Assembly (NCBI GenBank): GCA_027487865.1
Contig: JAIYCT010000003.1
Span: 372,001 to 436,000, forward strand
Origin: Microbacteriaceae bacterium
GTDB lineage: Bacteria > Actinomycetota > Actinomycetes > Actinomycetales > Microbacteriaceae
Length of the DNA stretch: 64,000 nt
Direction: 5' to 3'
Shown here one piece after another: positions 52,896-61,393 of the stretch (positions are counted from its first letter, which is position 1; each line of letters starts with the position of its first letter). The translations under genes and the position numbers were made by a program. The notes beneath the pieces were generated by a model, which did no database searches, was not told the origin of the DNA, and saw only the letters and a list, made by a program, of their open reading frames with translations.

Positions 52896-53402
52896 ATGGC
52901 TAGACCAACTAATCCCCGGGACGCAAAGGTTCCAGTTTCCCTTTCGCAGGGCAAACTGATGCTGCGCGCGGTCAAGCTCAATAGCGTCACCGTGAGCATA
53001 ATTCTGGTGATTGTTGCCGGCACCTTTCTTATCTCCTCAGACGTTCAGGCCTTTCTAAATCAGCGCCGACAGATCGCCGAGATGGAGGTGAGCATTCAGC
53101 AGGCCGAGCAGGCGGTTGAGGATATGCAAGCCGAGCGTGATCGCTGGCAAGACCCGGTGTATATCCGATCTCAAGCTAGAGACCGGCTCTACTACGTTCT
53201 CCCCGGTGAGGTTTCCTATCTCGTGATGGACACCGAGGGACTCGATTTCACCGATACCTCGGGAACCGTCGGGGCACTTCTTGCAGCCAAGCGCAATGCT
53301 GACGAGATTTCACTTGAGGTTGCTGCAGCCAATGAAAACTGGGTGGATGCACTTATCGAATCTGGACTCAGGGCAGCTCTTGATCAGCCTGAGGGTGAAT
53401 AA
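52896..53402 (+). CDS. divIC: Septum formation initiator, FtsB/DivIC family
   Basis: A bitopic cell-division protein of 168 residues. A cytoplasmic N-terminus (about 1-32), one membrane helix (about 33-52, SVTVSIILVIVAGTFLI) and a coiled coil (about 60-90, IAEMEVSIQQAEQAVEDMQAE) lead to the family's WQDPVYIRSQARDRLYYVLPGE block. With FtsL and FtsQ it activates septal wall synthesis. The M. tuberculosis order eno-ftsB-DUF501 is kept. It overlaps DUF501 by 1 nt (TAATG). Confidence 0.92.
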   Translation: MARPTNPRDAKVPVSLSQGKLMLRAVKLNSVTVSIILVIVAGTFLISSDVQAFLNQRRQIAEMEVSIQQAEQAVEDMQAERDRWQDPVYIRSQARDRLYYVLPGEVSYLVMDTEGLDFTDTSGTVGALLAAKRNADEISLEVAAANENWVDALIESGLRAALDQPEGE

Positions 53403-53893
53403 TGCCCGAAACTTCAGTCACCAATGAAGACATTATTGAGGTAACCAGGCAACTCGGCAGACCTGCCCGAGATATCCTGGCGATTGCCGCACGGTGTGTT
53501 TGCGGTCGACCACTGGTTGTGAAGACCAAGCCTCGGCTGGATAACGGCACGCCATTTCCAACGCTCTACTACCTCACCCAACCGGCTGCAACCGCAGCGG
53601 TTTCGACCCTCGAAGCCTCCGGATACATGGTTGAACTGCAGGACCTCTTGCAGACCGACAGCGATATTTCAGCGGCATACTCGGCAGCTCACTTGCAGTA
53701 TTTGGCTGAGCGCGAAGCCATCGAAGTTGTTGAGGAGATAACAGATTTTTCAGCCGGCGGGATGCCAACCAGAGTCAAGTGCCTGCACGCGCTAATCGGT
53801 CATTCGCTAGCTAAAGGCGAAGGTGTAAATCCAATTGGTGATCTTGCTCTAAAGGCCTTGGAATGGTCTCCTGAGGTATGCCGGTGCGTATAG
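53402..53893 (+). CDS. DUF501 protein
   Basis: A 163-residue member of the actinobacterial DUF501 family (Rv1025 type), recognised by RDILAIAARCVCGRPLVVKT near the start, FPTLYYLTQP, and the C-terminal MPTRVKCLHALIGHSLA with Cys and His residues that may bind metal. Function unknown. It is coupled to divIC at the 5' end and overlaps the subtilase gene by 16 nt at the 3' end. In mycobacteria the next gene is an exopolyphosphatase (Rv1026); here it is replaced. Confidence 0.9.
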   Translation: MPETSVTNEDIIEVTRQLGRPARDILAIAARCVCGRPLVVKTKPRLDNGTPFPTLYYLTQPAATAAVSTLEASGYMVELQDLLQTDSDISAAYSAAHLQYLAEREAIEVVEEITDFSAGGMPTRVKCLHALIGHSLAKGEGVNPIGDLALKALEWSPEVCRCV

Positions 53894-55104
53894 CGCTATT
53901 GGTGCTGGGTCTTTTGCTGGCACCGGCAACCATTGCTGACAACTGGTGGATTCAAAGCTATGGCTTCGACCAAACCCGGCTCGATGGATCCGGCGTAACC
54001 ATTGCAGTTATCGACACCGGAATCGATTCTTCACACCCAGATTTACAGGGCACCGTGATTGACGGTGTCGACTTCTCAACTGTCGGGGTGCCAAATGGCA
54101 CTTCCGGGGTTGGCAGCTCGGCTTTCCACGGCACCATGGTTGCATCGCTTATCGCGGGCCAGGGCAGCACCGGCTCTGGAGTCATTGGTGTCGCCCCCAA
54201 AGCAAAACTGCTCGCTATTTCAATTGGACTAGGTGTACCGGGCTCCAATACCGATGATCAGATTGCCCAGGCGGTTAGGTGGGCGGTGGATCATGATGCT
54301 GACATCATCAACCTCTCGCTGACCCGAAACTCGCAAACTTGGCCACGCAGTTGGGATGAGTCGTTTAGCTACGCCTTTGAAAATGATGTTTTGGTTGTTG
54401 CTGCCGCTGGAAATCGATCAGATAAATCCTCAAGACCATCTGCCCCGGCAACTATCCCAGGTGTGGTTTCGGTAGGAGGAGTGACCAAAAACCAAGAACC
54501 AGCCGAAGCTTCAACGGCTGGTCTCGGGGTTGCCATCTCGGCTCCCGCCGAGGACCTGCTGGGCGCATATCCTGGCGAGGGCTATCGAATCTGGGATGGA
54601 TCATCAGCGGCAGCGCCACTGGTTTCCGGGCTGCTCGCTCTGATGAAGCAGGCAGATCCAAAAGCCAGTGCAAATGACCTAATCGAAAGGCTTTTAACAT
54701 CGGCCAAAGACCTTGGTGAACCTGGCTTTGATGCAAACTACGGACACGGAGTAATCGATCCGGTGGCAGCTCTTGCATCCACTGCCACGGCCGACGAAAA
54801 CCCGCTGGGCTCTTTGAAAAACTGGATTACCCAATACCGATCCGCAGTGGAAGAGGAGCAGTCCGAGCTGGTTTCACCGAGTGAACCAGAACCTATCGCT
54901 GAGGATGTAAGCACCTCGAGCCAAGAAAACCCTGAACCAGTTGGCCAATCTATCTCGGAACCGTGGCTGAATCCGATACTCTATTGGCTGTTAGCACCCC
55001 TTGCACCGTTGCTCTGGATTGTTCTGCGTCGGAAGCGTACGGGTAAGTCTGGGGCCTTGAAGAAAACCAAAGGTAAGCCGCAACATGACAGTAGCGACAA
55101 CTAA
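53878..55104 (+). CDS. Membrane-anchored subtilisin-like serine protease (S8, mycosin-like)
   Basis: An exported protease of 408 residues. Signal peptide 1-20 (ALLVLGLLLAPATIA). Catalytic triad D46 (VIDTGIDS), H84 (FHGTMVAS) and S242 (GSSAAAPLV), with oxyanion N178 in AAAGN. After the domain (to about 300) comes a Glu/Ser/Pro-rich linker and a C-terminal membrane helix (about 363-382) with a basic tail. This is the layout of mycosins of type VII secretion, but no ESX gene is in the window, so a secretion role is not supported. It overlaps DUF501 and ndh genes at both ends. Confidence 0.9.
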   Translation: MPVRIALLVLGLLLAPATIADNWWIQSYGFDQTRLDGSGVTIAVIDTGIDSSHPDLQGTVIDGVDFSTVGVPNGTSGVGSSAFHGTMVASLIAGQGSTGSGVIGVAPKAKLLAISIGLGVPGSNTDDQIAQAVRWAVDHDADIINLSLTRNSQTWPRSWDESFSYAFENDVLVVAAAGNRSDKSSRPSAPATIPGVVSVGGVTKNQEPAEASTAGLGVAISAPAEDLLGAYPGEGYRIWDGSSAAAPLVSGLLALMKQADPKASANDLIERLLTSAKDLGEPGFDANYGHGVIDPVAALASTATADENPLGSLKNWITQYRSAVEEEQSELVSPSEPEPIAEDVSTSSQENPEPVGQSISEPWLNPILYWLLAPLAPLLWIVLRRKRTGKSGALKKTKGKPQHDSSDN

Positions 55105-56476
55105 GTCCGTGACTCCACCTCAGGTGGCTCAGGAAATTCTCAACCCAAAGCCGACTCAGCGCATCTTGATCATCGGTGGTGGCTATGCCGGTTTCTACAC
55201 CGCTTGGAAGCTGGAGAAGACCCTAAAGCGCGGTGAGGCGGAGGTTACTCTGGTTGACCCGCTACCGTACATGACTTACCAGCCTTTCCTTCCTGAGGTT
55301 GCAGCCGGTTCCATCGAGGCACGCCACGTTGCGGTCTCGCACCGCCAACACCTCAAAAAGACCAACCTGGTCTCCGGCAAGCTCACCAAGGTGAACCACA
55401 AGACCCGCAAGGCAACCATCGCCATCGAAGGTGGCAAGCCAGTGAATCTGGATTACGACCACATCATCATGACCGCGGGTGCGGTAACTAGAACTTTCCC
55501 TATCAAGGGCGTTGCCGAGAACGCAATCGGCATGAAGACCATTGAAGAGGCCGTCGAGGTTCGCAACCGCTTGATTGGAAACTTTGAGCGCGCAGCAGCC
55601 CTTCCAAAGAGCTCCAAGTTGCGTCAGCGACTGTTGACCACTGTTGTGGTGGGCGGTGGTTTCGCCGGAATCGAGACCTTTGCAGAACTCCGCAGCGCTG
55701 CCACCTACTTGCTGCGCTACTACCCACAGATCGATTTTGATGAGATTCACTTCCACCTAATCGAGGCAATGGGTCGAATCATGCCTGAGGTTTCGCTTTC
55801 AACTGGCGAGCGAGTAATCGCGAACCTAGAAAAGCGTTCTGCGCGGATTCACCTCAACACTCAGCTTGAGTCTGCCGAAGGCGGCGTAATAAAGCTTTCT
55901 ACCGGTGAGACCTTTGAGTCTGACTTGGTTATTTGGACCGCGGGCGTTGCCGCTGCTCCGGTGGCCAAGAACACCACCTTCCCACTCGATGCTCGCCTTC
56001 GCATCACTGCGAATGCCAAGCTACAGATCGTTGATGGCGAGAAGCCAATCGGTCACGCGTGGACTGCTGGTGACGTTTCTGCAGTGCCAGATCTATCTGG
56101 CGGTGGCGTTGGTGGCTACTGCGTTCCAAACGCTCAGAACGCCGTTCGACAGGCGAAATTGCTTGCCAAGAACTTGGCTGCGACTATCCGCGGCGAGGAG
56201 CCACGCGAATACCGCCACTCTAACCTCGGAGCCGTTGCAGGTTTGGGTATGGGCGTTGGCGCATTCCAGTCCGGAAAGCTAGGGCTTGTCGGATTCGTAG
56301 CTTGGATTTTCCACCGCGGTTACCACGGACTGGCAATGCCGACCTTGGAGCGCAAGCTTCGCGTGGTATCCGGCTGGTTCTGGAACATGATTCTGGGCCG
56401 CGATCTAGTTTCGCTCGAGCAGGTCCGTTCGCCGCGATTATTCTTCTCCACCTGGGCAGCCCGTCCGGGTAAGTAA
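55085..56476 (+). CDS. ndh: Type II NADH dehydrogenase / FAD-dependent oxidoreductase
   Basis: A 463-residue non-proton-pumping NADH:quinone oxidoreductase. FAD-binding loop RILIIGGGYAGFYTAW, NAD-binding loop TTVVVGGGFAGIETFAEL, second FAD motif AGDVSAVPDL, and a hydrophobic/amphipathic C-terminus (about 395-430) that attaches to the membrane. No complex I genes are seen here, so it may be a main electron entry point (inference). It overlaps the protease gene by 20 nt and ends at a strong terminator. Confidence 0.93.
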   Translation: MTVATTKSVTPPQVAQEILNPKPTQRILIIGGGYAGFYTAWKLEKTLKRGEAEVTLVDPLPYMTYQPFLPEVAAGSIEARHVAVSHRQHLKKTNLVSGKLTKVNHKTRKATIAIEGGKPVNLDYDHIIMTAGAVTRTFPIKGVAENAIGMKTIEEAVEVRNRLIGNFERAAALPKSSKLRQRLLTTVVVGGGFAGIETFAELRSAATYLLRYYPQIDFDEIHFHLIEAMGRIMPEVSLSTGERVIANLEKRSARIHLNTQLESAEGGVIKLSTGETFESDLVIWTAGVAAAPVAKNTTFPLDARLRITANAKLQIVDGEKPIGHAWTAGDVSAVPDLSGGGVGGYCVPNAQNAVRQAKLLAKNLAATIRGEEPREYRHSNLGAVAGLGMGVGAFQSGKLGLVGFVAWIFHRGYHGLAMPTLERKLRVVSGWFWNMILGRDLVSLEQVRSPRLFFSTWAARPGK

Positions 56477-56488
56477 AAACTTACCTAA

Positions 56489-56520
56489 CTAAAGGCCCAG
56501 GAAACTGGGCCTTTAGTTTT
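56489..56520 (+). terminator. Terminator after ndh
   Basis: A 12-bp perfect stem CTAAAGGCCCAG / CTGGGCCTTTAG with a GAAA tetraloop, then TTTT, ending directly at the 5' base of the next tRNA. Confidence 0.92.
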
Positions 56521-56593
56521 GCCCCGATAGCCCAATGGCAGAGGCAGACGACTTAAAATCGTCACAGTGTGGGTTCGAGTCCCACTCGGGGCA
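56521..56593 (+). tRNA. tRNA with anticodon TAA (Leu by code), class I shape
   Basis: A 73-nt cloverleaf. Acceptor GCCCCGA / TCGGGGC, D arm GCCC/AGGC with a 13-22 mismatch, anticodon stem GACGA / TCGTC around CTTAAAA (anticodon TAA), T arm GTGGG-TTCGAGT-CCCAC, discriminator A. The variable loop is only 5 nt (ACAGT), whereas leucine tRNAs normally have a long variable arm. The tRNA call itself is firm; leucine identity is only from the anticodon. Confidence 0.9.
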
Positions 56594-56654
56594 CTTACCA
56601 GCCAATTTCCAGAAATCTCGCATACTCTAGAGAAGTCTCAATCAAGGAGTATTC

Positions 56655-57224
56655 GTGGACATTGCAATTTGGATCATTCTCGGCCTGGTAGTGGTAGCCG
56701 GTATTTGGCTATGGGCAACATACAACGGCCTGGTAACCCTCAAGGTTCGACTAGATGAAGCCTGGAGCGACATCACTATCCAGCTAAAGCGCCGAGCGGA
56801 CCTGATTCCAAATCTGATAGAGACCGTTCGCGGTTACGCCACGCACGAGCGTGAGGTATTTGAGTCTGTAACCCGAGCTCGCGCGGCTACCGTCTCCTCA
56901 GAGGCCCTAGCCCACCCAGCCCAGGCAGCTAAAGCCGAAGGTGAGTTGCAGGGAGCTCTAAAGAGCTTGTTTGCAGTATCCGAGGCCTACCCGCAACTGG
57001 TTGCATCGGTCAACTTCTTGGAGCTGCAGCGCGAACTTACCGACACCGAAGACAAGATCATGGCCGCTCGCCGCTTTTTCAATGGTGGCGTGCGCGAGCT
57101 AAACACCAAGATTGAGCAGTTCCCAACTAACTTCTTTGCCCGTTCCCTCGGCTTTACCTCTCGTGAATTCTTTGAGGTTGAGAATCCTGCTGCGATTCAA
57201 GAGCCTCCAACGGTCAAGTTCTAA
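56655..57224 (+). CDS. lemA: LemA family protein
   Basis: A 189-residue membrane-anchored protein. One N-terminal helix (about 3-20) is followed by a short linker and a long four-helix bundle with the family hallmark YNGLVTLKVRLDEAWSDI, QLKRRADLIPNLIETVRGYA, and FNGGVRELNTKIEQFPTNFFA. Biochemical role unknown. GTG start with AAGGAG 6 nt upstream. It is followed after 9 nt by htpX, a common pairing of LemA with HtpX-type protease suggesting membrane-protein quality control. Confidence 0.94.
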   Translation: MDIAIWIILGLVVVAGIWLWATYNGLVTLKVRLDEAWSDITIQLKRRADLIPNLIETVRGYATHEREVFESVTRARAATVSSEALAHPAQAAKAEGELQGALKSLFAVSEAYPQLVASVNFLELQRELTDTEDKIMAARRFFNGGVRELNTKIEQFPTNFFARSLGFTSREFFEVENPAAIQEPPTVKF

Positions 57225-57233
57225 GAGGCCACT

Positions 57234-58121
57234 TTGTATTCGGCAATTGCCGCGAATAAGCGCAATACATTCTTTATCGTCGGTGGCTTTGTGCTGCTGC
57301 TTGGCGGACTTGCCTATTGGTGGGGAATCGCCAGCGGTAATGGATCGAGTGCGCTTTGGATAATTTTGTTTGTCTTTGGCTACGCGCTGTTCCAATACTT
57401 CGCCGCGAGCTCACTAGCAATTGCGATGAGCGGTGCGCATCAAATTCAGAAAGCTGACAATCCAAGGCTTTGGCGAGTGGTTGAGAATCTAGCAATCTCG
57501 CAGGGTATGCCAATGCCAAAGGTCTACATCATTAGTGATCCGGCCCCAAATGCATTTGCAACCGGGCGTGATCCAAAAAATGCGGTCGTCGCTGCCACCA
57601 CAGGGTTAATGGACATCATGAACGATCGTGAGCTTGAAGGCGTAATGGCCCATGAGCTTGGACACGTCAAAAACTATGACATCAGAGTTTCCACCATTGT
57701 CTTCGGCCTGGTTTCCGCGGTCGGTATTCTGGCGGACTTTGCGATTCGTATGGCTTTTTTCTCGGGGGCGAGTAGAAGCCGAGATGCGGGTCAGCTACAA
57801 ATCGTCTTGATCTTGGTCGGCGTGGTCGGCTGGATAATCGCCGCATTGATTGGCCCACTGGTTTCCGCAGCTGTTTCTAGGCAGCGCGAGTATCTCGCGG
57901 ATGCCACCGGTGCGCAGATTACCCGTTTCCCGGAGGGGCTGGCCTCAGCACTTCAAAAGCTTGGGGAATATGGTCGACCAATGCGTCGAGCATCAAGCTC
58001 GATGGCTCACATGTATATCAATGACCCGATCAAGCCAGGTTTTGTGGAGCGCGCATTCTCAACCCACCCGCCAATCCCAAAGCGTATTGAGCGACTTAGC
58101 AAGATTGGCAGCTCGTTCTAA
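57234..58121 (+). CDS. htpX: Membrane zinc metalloprotease HtpX
   Basis: An M48 protease of 295 residues that degrades misfolded membrane proteins. Two N-terminal membrane helices (about 15-35 and 38-58), zinc motif HELGH in GVMAHELGHVKNYD, two more helices (about 155-175 and 183-205), and the third zinc ligand Glu in RQREYLADATGA. TTG start 9 nt after lemA; AGAGG lies upstream. It forms an evident operon with lemA. Confidence 0.94.
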   Translation: MYSAIAANKRNTFFIVGGFVLLLGGLAYWWGIASGNGSSALWIILFVFGYALFQYFAASSLAIAMSGAHQIQKADNPRLWRVVENLAISQGMPMPKVYIISDPAPNAFATGRDPKNAVVAATTGLMDIMNDRELEGVMAHELGHVKNYDIRVSTIVFGLVSAVGILADFAIRMAFFSGASRSRDAGQLQIVLILVGVVGWIIAALIGPLVSAAVSRQREYLADATGAQITRFPEGLASALQKLGEYGRPMRRASSSMAHMYINDPIKPGFVERAFSTHPPIPKRIERLSKIGSSF

Positions 58122-58161
58122 TCGCTAGACTTTGACACACCTTTAGATTGCAGGTAAACCA

Positions 58162-59397
58162 ATGGCTAGCAGCAAAGCTCCAACGTTGAACGAGTTCTAC
58201 GACGCCCTAGAAAACGTGCGCGCCATTGCGATTAAGACTCCAGTTTTAGAAAGCCATTGGCTCTCAGAGCTAACCGGAACGCCAATTTGGTTCAAGTGTG
58301 AAAACCTGCAGCGTACCGGCGCATACAAACTTCGCGGCGCATACAACATGATGAGCCAGCTTTCTGATCAGGAGAAAGCCAGGGGAGTAGTTGCGGCATC
58401 CGCCGGAAATCACGCACAGGGCGTGGCGCTTGCAGCCAAGATACTCGGCGTGAAGGCCACAATCTTTATGCCGGTTGGGGCATCGCTTCCAAAGTACGAG
58501 GCGACCTTGGGTTACGGCGCAAACGTCGTGCTTACCGGGGCAATCTTTGATGAGACGCTTGTAGCCGCAAAGGAATTCACCACTCAAAGTGGTGCTGTGT
58601 TTATCCCACCGTTTGATGATCTGGACATCATCCGAGGCCAGGGCACAGTTGCCCTAGAGATCATGGAGCAGCTACCTGATGTGGATAACATCCTGGTTTG
58701 CCTCGGTGGTGGCGGTCTTACCGCCGGTGTTGCAACCGCAGCCAAGCTCAAAGCTCAGGCTCTTGGGCGCAAGGTCAAGGTCTTTGCAGTCCAGGCAGAG
58801 GCAGCAGCTAGCTGGCCTGGCTCGCTGAAGGCAGGAAAGCCAGTTGAGATCAAGATTCAGCCGACCATCGCTGATGGAATTGCTGTTGCGAAGCCAGGCA
58901 GGATCCCGTTTGATTTGGTTTTGGAGCACGTCGACAAGATTGTGACCGTTACCGAGGACGAGATAGCCAAGGCGATGCTGGCCGTTTTGGAGCGTTCAAA
59001 GCTCGTGGTTGAAGCTGGTGGCGTGGTTGGGGTTGCAGCGGTTCTGGCCGGCAAGCTAAAGCTCAAGGGCACCACCGCAATTGTGCTCTCCGGTGGCAAC
59101 ATCGATCCACTTCTAATGCAGAGGGTGATTCGCCACGGCCTGGCAGCTTCCGAGCGCTACACAAACATCTCGGTGATGCTTCCCGACCGTCCAGGTCAGC
59201 TGGTGCGCACCGCTGAGGCAGTTGCGGCGGCTCACGCCAACGTGGTTGAGGTGCTTCACACCAGACACGGCAATGGGCTTCAGATTTCTGAGGTGGAGTT
59301 GAACCTGAGTGTGGAGACCCGAGGCAAGCAGCACCGCAAGGACCTCATGAAGTCGCTCAAGGCAGCCGGGCTAAACCCGAAGCTGCACGAAGACTAA
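58162..59397 (+). CDS. ilvA: Threonine ammonia-lyase with ACT domain
   Basis: A PLP enzyme of 411 residues converting threonine to 2-oxobutanoate. PLP lysine K56 in RTGAYKLRGAYN, the SAGNHAQG loop, the tetraglycine phosphate loop GGGGLTAG, and LSGGN. The C-terminal ACT domain (about 330-411, ISVMLPDRPGQLVRTAEAVA) is the short form of TdcB/IlvA-like catabolic-type enzymes, so it may be either biosynthetic or degradative. Its TAA stop is interlocked with the greA stop. Confidence 0.92.
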   Translation: MASSKAPTLNEFYDALENVRAIAIKTPVLESHWLSELTGTPIWFKCENLQRTGAYKLRGAYNMMSQLSDQEKARGVVAASAGNHAQGVALAAKILGVKATIFMPVGASLPKYEATLGYGANVVLTGAIFDETLVAAKEFTTQSGAVFIPPFDDLDIIRGQGTVALEIMEQLPDVDNILVCLGGGGLTAGVATAAKLKAQALGRKVKVFAVQAEAAASWPGSLKAGKPVEIKIQPTIADGIAVAKPGRIPFDLVLEHVDKIVTVTEDEIAKAMLAVLERSKLVVEAGGVVGVAAVLAGKLKLKGTTAIVLSGGNIDPLLMQRVIRHGLAASERYTNISVMLPDRPGQLVRTAEAVAAAHANVVEVLHTRHGNGLQISEVELNLSVETRGKQHRKDLMKSLKAAGLNPKLHED

Positions 59398-59900
59398 AAC
59401 TCGAAGTTCTCCACGGCAACAATCTCAACGGTGATTTCTTTGCCGTTTGGAGCTGAATAGCTGACCTGGTCGCCGACCTTCTTGCCCAAAACTTGCTGAC
59501 CAATTGGCGAATCTGAGCTGTAAACATCGAGGTCGCCCTCTTCGATCTGAACTTCGAACTCGGTGCCCTCAAAAACCTCATGTGACCCAAGGTAGAACTC
59601 GGCTGGGCGACCGTTCAGCTTGCACTTGATCATCAAGCCCTGCTTCACAATCCCATCGCTGGCATCCGCGGTGCCGATTTCAGAGGTTGCAAGAATCTCT
59701 TCTAGGCGGTTGATGCGAGCCTCGATCTTGCCCTGCTCCTCTTTGGCTGCGTGATAGCCACCGTTTTCTTTGAGGTCTCCCTCTTCACGAGCGTCCTGGA
59801 TGCGCTTGGCGATGTCGTGGCGACCAACGGTAATCAATTGGGTCAACTCGTCTTTAAGACGGTCATAGGCAGCCTGGGTTAGCAGCATTGAATCAGTCAT
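59394..59900 (-). CDS. greA: Transcription elongation factor GreA
   Basis: A 168-residue factor that rescues backtracked RNA polymerase by RNA cleavage. The N-terminal coiled coil has the acidic tip DAREEGDLKENGGYHAAKEEQ, and the C-terminal FKBP-like domain has SPIGQQVLGKKVGDQVSY. The order greA-DUF4307 is as in M. tuberculosis Rv1080c-Rv1081c. Convergent with ilvA with a 4-nt overlap. Confidence 0.95.
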   Translation of the reverse strand: MTDSMLLTQAAYDRLKDELTQLITVGRHDIAKRIQDAREEGDLKENGGYHAAKEEQGKIEARINRLEEILATSEIGTADASDGIVKQGLMIKCKLNGRPAEFYLGSHEVFEGTEFEVQIEEGDLDVYSSDSPIGQQVLGKKVGDQVSYSAPNGKEITVEIVAVENFEF

Positions 59901-59954
59901 AGGTCACTTCTTGGTGGTTTCGGGGATTGCCCAATTCTGGGCGATTGCAAAATA

Positions 59955-60350
59955 CTACTTGAGACGGCACTCATCTACCAAGGCTGTAGTTGCCAATTCG
60001 GTGGTGTTTATGCTCACGCTCAGCCTCACTGTGTCGGTCGGCTGCGGTCCTATTTCGATTTCCTTGAATCCCACCTGCGAAAATTGCTCATTGAGAGACT
60101 CGAGCGTGCAGATGGCGGTGTCTGCTTTTGGCTTGGAAATCTCAAAATCCAAGACCACTTGGGTTGGGCCTTTGACCGAAAAACCAATGTCTTTAGATTG
60201 CACCGGGTTGAAATTTGCCATCGCTGCGACAAATGCGCCAAGTGCCATAAGCGTCACACCAGCCGCAGAAATCCAGATCCAGCGCGCACGCGAAAGCTTT
60301 GGTTTTTGACCGTAGCGGTTCGCCATAAGGTCATTTTCTTGGGCTGCCAT
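59955..60350 (-). CDS. DUF4307 membrane protein
   Basis: A 131-residue actinobacterial DUF4307 protein: a short cytoplasmic start (ANRYGQKPKLSRAR), one membrane helix (about 24-46) and an extracytoplasmic beta domain with a conserved cysteine (TAICTLESLN) and a C-terminal ECRLK. Function unknown. ATG 60350 gives the full frame; an ATG 8 codons in (MANRYGQ) aligns better with many relatives. It lies upstream of greA as in mycobacteria. The mca (mycothiol conjugate amidase) gene that usually sits on its other side is missing. Confidence 0.86.
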   Translation of the reverse strand: MAAQENDLMANRYGQKPKLSRARWIWISAAGVTLMALGAFVAAMANFNPVQSKDIGFSVKGPTQVVLDFEISKPKADTAICTLESLNEQFSQVGFKEIEIGPQPTDTVRLSVSINTTELATTALVDECRLK

Positions 60351-60386
60351 ACCTCTAGGTTATGCCAGGTGAGGGATACTTGAGAT

Positions 60387-60674
60387 ATGGACTTCTTGCT
60401 TAGTGCGCTTCTGGCTGTAACTACCAGCCCAACACCAGTTCCTGACGATACCTACAACTCCCCGGGAACAATCGGATTCATCGCCACATTTGGAGTTGCG
60501 CTGATTGCGGTTGGATTGTTTTTTGATATGAACCGTAGGGTTCGACGCACCCGTTACCGGTCCGAGATTCGCCAGAAGCTAGCCGCCGAAGAGCTTTTGA
60601 ACATGGAGGTTGCAAAGCCAGAGCGCCCCGCTCCTCCAGCTAAACCGAACCGAGCGAACCAGGAATCGGACTGA
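60387..60674 (+). CDS. Small single-pass membrane protein (Rv1083-like)
   Basis: A 95-residue protein. A hydrophobic N-terminus (about 1-14) and a clear membrane helix (about 29-49, TIGFIATFGVALIAVGLFF) are followed by a basic cytoplasmic tail with RRVRRTRYRSEIRQKL. Position and shape match the small membrane gene between mca and trhA in M. tuberculosis. Function unknown. Its last 35 nt overlap the 3' end of the convergent trhA gene. Confidence 0.75.
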   Translation: MDFLLSALLAVTTSPTPVPDDTYNSPGTIGFIATFGVALIAVGLFFDMNRRVRRTRYRSEIRQKLAAEELLNMEVAKPERPAPPAKPNRANQESD

Positions 60675-61359
60675 GCCCAACCAACAGCGCTGCCACCCAG
60701 TGGCAGAAGAATGCCGCCACGGTCAAAGCGTGGAAAATCTCGTGAAATCCGAAATGCTTAGGAATTGGGTTTGGCCGCTTTAGGCCGTAAACCACAGCTC
60801 CCACCGAATACATCAATCCACCGGCTATGACCAACACCATAACTATCCAGTTGGCTTCAAAAAAGTCTCCGATATAAAACACGGCGGCCCAGCCCAACGC
60901 GAGGTAGATCGGGACATAGAGCCAGCGCGGGGCATTGATCCAGAACACGCGGAACCCAACACCAAATACTGCAATGATCCAAACCGCGGCCAGTAACAGA
61001 GCGCCATCATCAGCGCTAAGTGCCGAGACGCTTAGTGGCGTGTAGGTGCCTGCAATCAGCAAGAAAATGTTGGCGTGATCGATCCGCTTGAGAAGTTTTT
61101 TGATGCTTGGTCGCCAATTGAAGCGGTGGTAAAGCGCGGAGTTCCCAAAAAGCAAAATCGAGCTTGCGAAGTAAATAGCCGCCGATGTTTTTGCAACCCA
61201 GCCGTCAGAGAAAACAATTAGCAGGACTCCGGCTGCGACAACCAGCGGTAATACTCCGGTGTGTATCCAGCCTCGCCAGCTTGGCTTTAGCTCAGTTTGC
61301 TGGACTGCCCCCTTCAACTTTGAAAGCGGAAGGTGTAACGGGTCTGGCTCGAAACTCAT
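60640..61359 (-). CDS. trhA: Hemolysin III / TrhA family membrane protein
   Basis: A seven-helix membrane protein of 239 residues (PAQR-like superfamily). Family residues include NSALYHRFNW (first His region), RIDHANIFLLIAGTYTPL, and the C-terminal HFGFHEIFHALTVAAFFCHW with metal-binding histidines. Members are implicated in membrane-lipid homeostasis. The true role here is unknown, and the haemolysin name is historical. It is divergent from uppS by 34 nt. Confidence 0.92.
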   Translation of the reverse strand: MSFEPDPLHLPLSKLKGAVQQTELKPSWRGWIHTGVLPLVVAAGVLLIVFSDGWVAKTSAAIYFASSILLFGNSALYHRFNWRPSIKKLLKRIDHANIFLLIAGTYTPLSVSALSADDGALLLAAVWIIAVFGVGFRVFWINAPRWLYVPIYLALGWAAVFYIGDFFEANWIVMVLVIAGGLMYSVGAVVYGLKRPNPIPKHFGFHEIFHALTVAAFFCHWVAALLVGLSPIPGSLGSV

Positions 61360-61393
61360 ATTGCTACCCTAAGCCACCTAAACACCATAGAAG

